DNA from: Azospirillum sp. 47_25
GTDB lineage: Bacteria; Pseudomonadota; Alphaproteobacteria; RF32; CAG-239
Length of the DNA stretch: 56,687 bases
Direction: 5' to 3'
Assembly (NCBI GenBank): GCA_001917125.1
Contig: MNTU01000043.1
Span: 1 to 56,687, forward strand
Shown: positions 52,464-56,687 of the stretch, one piece after another
Position numbering within the stretch: the stretch's first letter is position 1
Layout: the number at the start of each line of letters is the position of its first letter
Notes under the pieces: model-generated
Database searches by the model: none
Told to the model about the DNA's origin: nothing
Seen by the model: the letters and a program-made list of their open reading frames with translations, nothing else
Program-made: the position numbers and the translations under genes

Positions 52464-53579
52464 ATGGAAAAATCACAGGCAGTCGACTATACGAGCATTG
52501 ATTATCTGGAAGGCTTGGAAGCTGAGCCGCAAAGTGTGTCTGCCGGTTCGGACATCCTTGCCGAAGCGGCACGTTATCACGTGGATTTGGATACGCTGGA
52601 AACGGTGGGCAGTTCCGCCGCGGTGCCGGTGCAGCCCGCCGCCCGTCCGGTTTATACTCCCGATGCGGCCGAAGCTGCCGAAAACATTCAGGAAAACCGT
52701 TTTCTTGATGAAACCGATGTCCGGCTGCGGGATATGGTCAATAAAGTATTTCGCCGGTCAGACCGTCCGTTTGTGATTGTGCGCGACGACCGTATCGAAT
52801 ATGCCAACAGAACATTTTTGAATTTGCTGGATATTAAGAGCGAGACAGATATTCTCAAAGAAAAGTTTTTGAAACTGGTAGCGCGGGAAGACTGGGAATT
52901 TTTGGCGGAAAACATCGGTGAGATGCTGATCAACAATGAGGCGATGGAAATCCGTCTGGTGACGGCCGGTCACAAGATTTTGAAAGTCAAGTTTGACGCC
53001 ATGTATTTGTCGGATAATCAGCATTTTACCTTTATTTTAATCGGTGAGCGGATTATTCCGAAAACGGTGACGGCAATGGGTATGTATGATCCGGTTACCG
53101 GGCTGCCGAACTTTTATCTGTTTGAAGACAGGGTTCAGGTGGCGGTCAATTATGAAAATTATAAAGACATCCGCCAGCGTAAAAACATGATAGCGGTTAT
53201 CGGTATCGGCATTGATAATTTTCCGGCGCTGAAGACAATCGGCATGCATGAACTGGTGCTGAAAAAACTGGCCGAAAAGCTGATGCTCAGTCTGCGCAAG
53301 ACTTATACGGTGGCCAGCGGGCTGAAGTATCAGTTTTGGATTTTGCTGCCGGATGTTATGGACGAAGAAAGCCTGAAGTTGGAGCTGCAGAAAATTCAGA
53401 AGATATTCGAAGAACCGGTTGCCGATAATTTTACCGAACATGACATTTCGGCTTCCATCGGGGTGAGTGTTTTTCCCGAGCCGGGAAGTTCAGCCAAAAA
53501 ACTTATCGAACAGACCATTCTTTCCATTCAAAAGGCCCAGAAAGAAGGCGGCCGGCGGATGCAGATTTTCGGCATCTAG
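52464..53579 (+). CDS. PAS protein with degenerate GGDEF domain
   Basis: A 371-residue cytoplasmic protein. It has a disordered N-terminus (1-80), a PAS domain (about 98-200, with F-V-I-V-R-D-D-R-I-E-Y-A-N) and a GGDEF-type fold (about 205-368). The fold markers D-P-V-T-G-L-P-N at 209-216 and I-S-A-S-I-G-V-S-V-F-P at 328-338 are kept. The signature itself reads L-K-Y-Q-F (287-291) instead of G-G-D-E-F, so diguanylate cyclase activity is not expected. It may bind GTP or c-di-GMP, or act through protein contacts. The ATG at 52464 has AAGG upstream; a TTG nine bases earlier is less likely. Its stop codon shares CTAG with the convergent methyltransferase gene. Confidence 0.85.
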   Translation: MEKSQAVDYTSIDYLEGLEAEPQSVSAGSDILAEAARYHVDLDTLETVGSSAAVPVQPAARPVYTPDAAEAAENIQENRFLDETDVRLRDMVNKVFRRSDRPFVIVRDDRIEYANRTFLNLLDIKSETDILKEKFLKLVAREDWEFLAENIGEMLINNEAMEIRLVTAGHKILKVKFDAMYLSDNQHFTFILIGERIIPKTVTAMGMYDPVTGLPNFYLFEDRVQVAVNYENYKDIRQRKNMIAVIGIGIDNFPALKTIGMHELVLKKLAEKLMLSLRKTYTVASGLKYQFWILLPDVMDEESLKLELQKIQKIFEEPVADNFTEHDISASIGVSVFPEPGSSAKKLIEQTILSIQKAQKEGGRRMQIFGI

Positions 53580-54325
53580 CCGTTCAGTTCAAAAAAGCCG
53601 CGTCCGCCGCGCAGAATTTGAAAAGCTTCGTCGGTATAGCCGCCGTCAGGGGTGTGGACGGTCAGCCCGGGCAAAATTGCGGCCGGCGCTTTTGAGTCTT
53701 TTTCGGCGATAATCATAACTCTTTTAGCGGTTTGTCCGGGTTTGGAAAAGAGGGGGATGATTTTAAGGCCGCCGGTTCTGCCGTATAAGGCCGTGATTAT
53801 TTCGGTTACGGCTTCAGCGCGGTTGATGAGGTAAAGCAGCCCTTTGGGAGCCAGCATTTTGAGGCAGAAACGCAGCCAGGAGGAAAGATCAAACTGCTGG
53901 AGATTGTGGGCCAGAGCTTTTCCTGGATTGGGCGAGGGCATATCATGGTCGCTGTAGGGCGGGTTGGTGATGACGTGCCGGAAACTGCAAGGCGGAACGG
54001 TGGTGATTTTTTGCCGGATGTCGGCATTAACATAGTGCAGGAAAGCGGAAAAACCGTTGGCTTCGGCGCTGCGGGCGGATAATTCTGCCAGTTCGGGCTG
54101 AATTTCTATTCCGGTAATCTGTGGCTGTATTTCCTGAAATCTGGCAGCGAGGCACAAGGAAATGGCGCCGGTTCCCGAGCCGACATCAAGAATTTTGTCG
54201 TTTTTTTTAACTTTTTGAACCAGTGAGGACAAAATAACCGCGTCCGTCGAAGCCCGATAGCCGTCAACGGGCTGAAAAATTTTAACCTGCCGGTTCAGCA
54301 AATAGTCGTTGGTGTATTCTGCCAT
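53576..54325 (-). CDS. N6-adenine methyltransferase, TrmN6-like
   Basis: A 249-residue Rossmann methyltransferase. SAM motif I is I-L-D-V-G-S-G-T-G-A-I-S-L near residue 44, and the amino-methylating motif is N-P-P-Y near 123. The overall layout matches tRNA1(Val) adenine-37 N6-methyltransferase (TrmN6/YfiC); other N6 or small-molecule targets are possible. The start at 54325 is chosen for the GGAGG site 6 nt upstream; a longer frame from 54373 lacks one. Confidence 0.85.
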   Translation of the reverse strand: MAEYTNDYLLNRQVKIFQPVDGYRASTDAVILSSLVQKVKKNDKILDVGSGTGAISLCLAARFQEIQPQITGIEIQPELAELSARSAEANGFSAFLHYVNADIRQKITTVPPCSFRHVITNPPYSDHDMPSPNPGKALAHNLQQFDLSSWLRFCLKMLAPKGLLYLINRAEAVTEIITALYGRTGGLKIIPLFSKPGQTAKRVMIIAEKDSKAPAAILPGLTVHTPDGGYTDEAFQILRGGRGFFELNG

Positions 54326-54457
54326 TCTGTCCTCCGGCCGAATTGTAACCGAAATTTTGAAAAAATCCAGCAAATAATTGCCTTAATTTGGTTGCAAAGG
54401 CGGTACCCTTTGTGTAAACTTCCGGTATTGATTAACTAAAGCAAGGACATTAAGACG

Positions 54458-55270
54458 ATGAAGACTTTAATAGTAATTCCGGCCCGCTACGGCTCAACCC
54501 GCTTTCCCGGCAAACCGCTGGCTAAAATTGCCGGCAAGGAAATGCTGCTGCGGGTTTGGGAAAATGCCCAGAAAGCGGCTTCCAAATTTGAGGGCTGTCA
54601 GGCCGTGGTTGCGACCGATGATGAGCGGATTATGGATTTTTGCCGCAGCCGCGGCATTGACGCGGTAATGACTTCCGTCAACTGTCCGACGGGAACCGAC
54701 CGGGTCATCGAAGCGGCGGAAAAAATGCGGGAAATGCCGGAGTTCGTGGTCAATCTGCAAGGAGACAATCCGATTTGTCCGACTTGGTTTGTTGAGGCGG
54801 TTATTAACGAATATTACAAAAATGACCGGGTTGAAACGGTAACGCCGGTGGTTAATCTGTCGTGGGAGGAGCTTGACAAACTGCGCGAACATAAAAAAGA
54901 AACGCCATTCAGCGGTACAACGGCCGTTTTTAATATGGAAGGGGACGCATTCTATTTTTCCAAAAATATTATTCCGGCAATCCGCAAGGAGGAGAAAGTT
55001 CGGGCGGGAATGGAAACTTCACCGGTTTACCGCCAGGTGGGCTTGTACGGTTATCGGCTGGATGTGCTGCGTAAAATAGCCAAGCTGCCGGAAGGTGTTT
55101 ATGAGAAACTGGAAGGCTTGGAGCAGCTGCGCTGGATTGAAAACGGGATTAAAGTTCGCTGCGTGAAAGTCGATTATCGGAATTACGGCAAAATGGCTTC
55201 GCTGTCCGGGGTTGATTCGCCGGAGGATGTCGCCCGGGTAGAGGCTGTTCTTGCCGAATACGGTTTGTAA
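54458..55270 (+). CDS. kdsB: CMP-KDO synthetase (3-deoxy-manno-octulosonate cytidylyltransferase)
   Basis: A 270-residue nucleotidyltransferase with N-terminal P-A-R-Y-G-S-T-R-F-P-G-K-P-L near residues 8-21, V-V-A-T-D-D-E near 50, G-T-D-R near 85 and N-L-Q-G-D-N-P near 103. It joins KDO to CMP for the LPS inner core. The family usually reads N-x-Q-G-D-E/x-P here, so the site looks complete. It is followed by a phosphatase gene 38 nt on. Confidence 0.95.
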   Translation: MKTLIVIPARYGSTRFPGKPLAKIAGKEMLLRVWENAQKAASKFEGCQAVVATDDERIMDFCRSRGIDAVMTSVNCPTGTDRVIEAAEKMREMPEFVVNLQGDNPICPTWFVEAVINEYYKNDRVETVTPVVNLSWEELDKLREHKKETPFSGTTAVFNMEGDAFYFSKNIIPAIRKEEKVRAGMETSPVYRQVGLYGYRLDVLRKIAKLPEGVYEKLEGLEQLRWIENGIKVRCVKVDYRNYGKMASLSGVDSPEDVARVEAVLAEYGL

Positions 55271-55308
55271 AATTTTTGTATCAGACATTTTTTGATTAAG
55301 AGGAAGCA

Positions 55309-55947
55309 ATGACAACAAGACTGATTATTGCCCGGCACGGGAATACTTTTACCAAAGACCAGACACCGACCCGCGTGGGCGGTCGGACGGATTTGCCGCT
55401 GGTTGAGAGTGAGCGCGGTCGAAATATCGGCAAATATCTGAAATTGAAGGATATGCTGCCTGATGTCGTTTTTGCCGCACCGCTGAAACGGACGATGGAA
55501 ACCGCCCGTCTGGCCGTGGCGGAGATGGGGCTGCCGCTGGAAGTGCAGGCGGAGGACTGTTTTCGCGAGGTGGATTACGGCCCGGATGAAAACAAGCCCG
55601 AGGAAGAGGTTATTGCCAGAGTGGGAGAAGACGCCATTAAACTTTGGAATGAAAGGGCGATTGTTCCCGATGGCTGGAAAGTTGATGTTCCGGCTTTGAT
55701 CCGTACTTGGGAAAACTGGGCAGAGAAGGTTGCTTCGGCGTATAAGGACAAGACGGTTATGATTGTTTCCAGCAACGGCGTTATTCGCTTTGCTCCCTAT
55801 ATTACCGGCGACTTTGAAACTTTTGCCAAAGAGCATGACATAAAAGTCGGTACCGGCAGCGTTTGCCTTTTTGAAAAGGAAGAGGGAGCTCCCTGGCGCT
55901 GTACCGGCTGGAATATCAAACCGGCAAAGGAACTGGAAAATAATTAA
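55309..55947 (+). CDS. histidine phosphatase family protein (second copy)
   Basis: A 212-residue phosphoglycerate-mutase-type phosphatase. The motif I-I-A-R-H-G-N is near residue 6, L-K-R-T-M-E-T-A near 62, and a Glu-rich segment (F-R-E-V-D-Y-G-P-D-E) near 85. The second catalytic His position is occupied by Asn-Gly (V-S-S-N-G-V) near 150 instead of the usual His-Gly, so catalysis may differ. It is co-directional with kdsB, so a role in sugar-phosphate or LPS precursor handling is possible. The ATG follows GAGGAA. Confidence 0.85.
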   Translation: MTTRLIIARHGNTFTKDQTPTRVGGRTDLPLVESERGRNIGKYLKLKDMLPDVVFAAPLKRTMETARLAVAEMGLPLEVQAEDCFREVDYGPDENKPEEEVIARVGEDAIKLWNERAIVPDGWKVDVPALIRTWENWAEKVASAYKDKTVMIVSSNGVIRFAPYITGDFETFAKEHDIKVGTGSVCLFEKEEGAPWRCTGWNIKPAKELENN

Positions 55948-55950
55948 TCA

Positions 55951-55984
55951 AGAAAAAGGTTTTCGGATGAAAACCTTTTTCTTT
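55951..55984. terminator. bidirectional terminator
   Basis: A 14-bp stem AGAAAAAGGTTTTC / GAAAACCTTTTTCT with a GGAT loop, between convergent genes. Confidence 0.95.
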
Positions 55985-55993
55985 GGATGAATG

Positions 55994-56687
55994 TCAGCGA
56001 ATTCCTCCCATTCCCATATCATCCTCTCTACACATATAAAGAGCGCCATATCCGGTTTTTCCGCCATCACAGCAGGAGGTGCATCTGGGGCTGCGAATCG
56101 GAGTGATTGGGTTGGAAGGGCATTTATTATTATGGGCGGTGATTTCCGAACGCATCCGCATTCCGAATTGTGAACATGTTTCTCCCATTTTAATCGGGGC
56201 AATTGTACTCCAAGTAGTGTAATTGCCTTTACAGCTGTTTCTTAAAAGCGCGAATTGCATTTTGTCGTTGATGTTTTTGTAGTAGCTGTATTGTTGCGAA
56301 CAGTTATATTCGACAACGCAAGCGTTTCCTGACTGTTTATAGCCCGAGTTACATTTCCACGCAGAACATTTGGATGAACAGTCGGAATAATAAGAAGAAC
56401 AAGAGGCGTTTGAGGGTATAGAAACAGCATTCTGTTTATGACAGTTGTCCGGATAAGCCACTTCGCACTTTGACTGGCAGTCGCCGTAAACCTGCTGGCA
56501 GCTGTAAGGCGCGGAGACAGCATTGCGGTTTCTGCAATTATCGGAATAAGCCTTTTCACATTTGGATGAACAGTCGTCAAAAGATTTCTCACAGCCATAC
56601 GGGGTTTGAACCGCGGTTCGGTTGCGGCAGTTGTCGGCATAGGCTTTCTTGCAGACGCTTCCGCAGGGAGCGGCATAATAAGTTTCA
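55994..56687 (-). CDS. Cys-rich tandem-repeat protein (5' end outside window)
   Basis: The last 230 residues of a larger protein; the frame is open to the window edge. Starting at the edge there are consecutive 31-residue repeats (equivalent Cys at residues 12, 43 and 74) with the pattern C-x2-A-Y-x-D-N-C-R-N-R-x-A-V and C-x6-C-x3-C. The last unit is degenerate and leads into C-N-S-G-Y-K-Q-S-G-N-A-C, a type of Cys/Gly module seen in exported proteins of gut alphaproteobacteria. The C-terminal 100 residues are non-repetitive but still Cys-rich. The high even Cys content suggests an extracytoplasmic, disulfide-bonded protein. Internal GTG codons are not the true start. Confidence 0.8.
   Translation of the reverse strand, partial: ETYYAAPCGSVCKKAYADNCRNRTAVQTPYGCEKSFDDCSSKCEKAYSDNCRNRNAVSAPYSCQQVYGDCQSKCEVAYPDNCHKQNAVSIPSNASCSSYYSDCSSKCSAWKCNSGYKQSGNACVVEYNCSQQYSYYKNINDKMQFALLRNSCKGNYTTWSTIAPIKMGETCSQFGMRMRSEITAHNNKCPSNPITPIRSPRCTSCCDGGKTGYGALYMCREDDMGMGGIR

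Overview
The window looks like chromosome from an alphaproteobacterium. The evidence is the cell-cycle kinase CckA, the division-site ATPase MipZ, the DnaA regulator HdaA, an RpoH sigma factor next to rluD, an rhizobial/eukaryotic-type phosphoglucomutase, a GTTC-N7-GTTC LexA box and a candidate CtrA box. A Gram-negative envelope is shown by kdsB, an EptA-type lipid A phosphoethanolamine transferase, an RND efflux pump and lipoproteins. Moderate GC, AT-rich spacers and many lineage-specific secreted proteins would fit a host-associated (gut-type) alphaproteobacterium, but that placement is inference. No transposase, integrase, rRNA or CRISPR array is visible.

Layout. 0.2-9.3 kb: an AT-rich orphan, a radical SAM/EEP-fold two-gene unit, a cold-shock gene behind a TTTAG-rich leader, a lipoprotein hydrolase, tRNA-fMet, two tiny membrane peptides, tRNA-Pro and small membrane proteins. 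8.4-20 kb: metabolic and housekeeping genes (LysR regulator with a divergent hydrolase, MTA/SAH deaminase-type amidohydrolase, GNAT-slyX-flavoredoxin-methyltransferase unit, antiporter, peroxiredoxin) and an SOS-controlled umuDC pair. 20-28 kb: an acrR-acrA-acrB-like efflux operon next to eptA. 27.6-38.5 kb: a dense minus-strand block running dacA-mipZ-(membrane protein), then pgm-(GH114-like)-fliQ-fliR-flhB-cckA-hdaA-eptA, joining envelope growth, division placement, flagellar export and replication/cell-cycle control. 38.7-47.7 kb: tRNA-His with a NUMOD4/HNH gene, then a minus-strand cluster centred on a VirD4-like type IV coupling ATPase. This cluster holds two paralogous membrane proteins and two unrecognised soluble proteins upstream, and an HNH-nuclease-like protein overlapping a SUKH (SMI1/KNR4) immunity-type gene downstream. 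47.8-49.7 kb: rluD and rpoH. 49.8-53.6 kb: a membrane-anchored pseudokinase divergent from a PAS protein with a degenerate GGDEF domain. 53.6-56.7 kb: an N6-methyltransferase, kdsB, a histidine phosphatase and the 3' part of a Cys-rich 31-residue-repeat protein that leaves the window.

The observations most worth following are: (1) the VirD4 / HNH / SUKH arrangement, a candidate secreted-toxin/immunity module; (2) a UmuD that begins at the UmuD' position and lacks the Ser/Lys catalytic dyad, under a LexA box; (3) a divergent pair of apparently catalytically dead signalling proteins; (4) two unannotatable-by-length membrane micropeptides; and (5) the TTTAG-rich control region of the cold-shock gene, with a related inverted repeat before rpoH.
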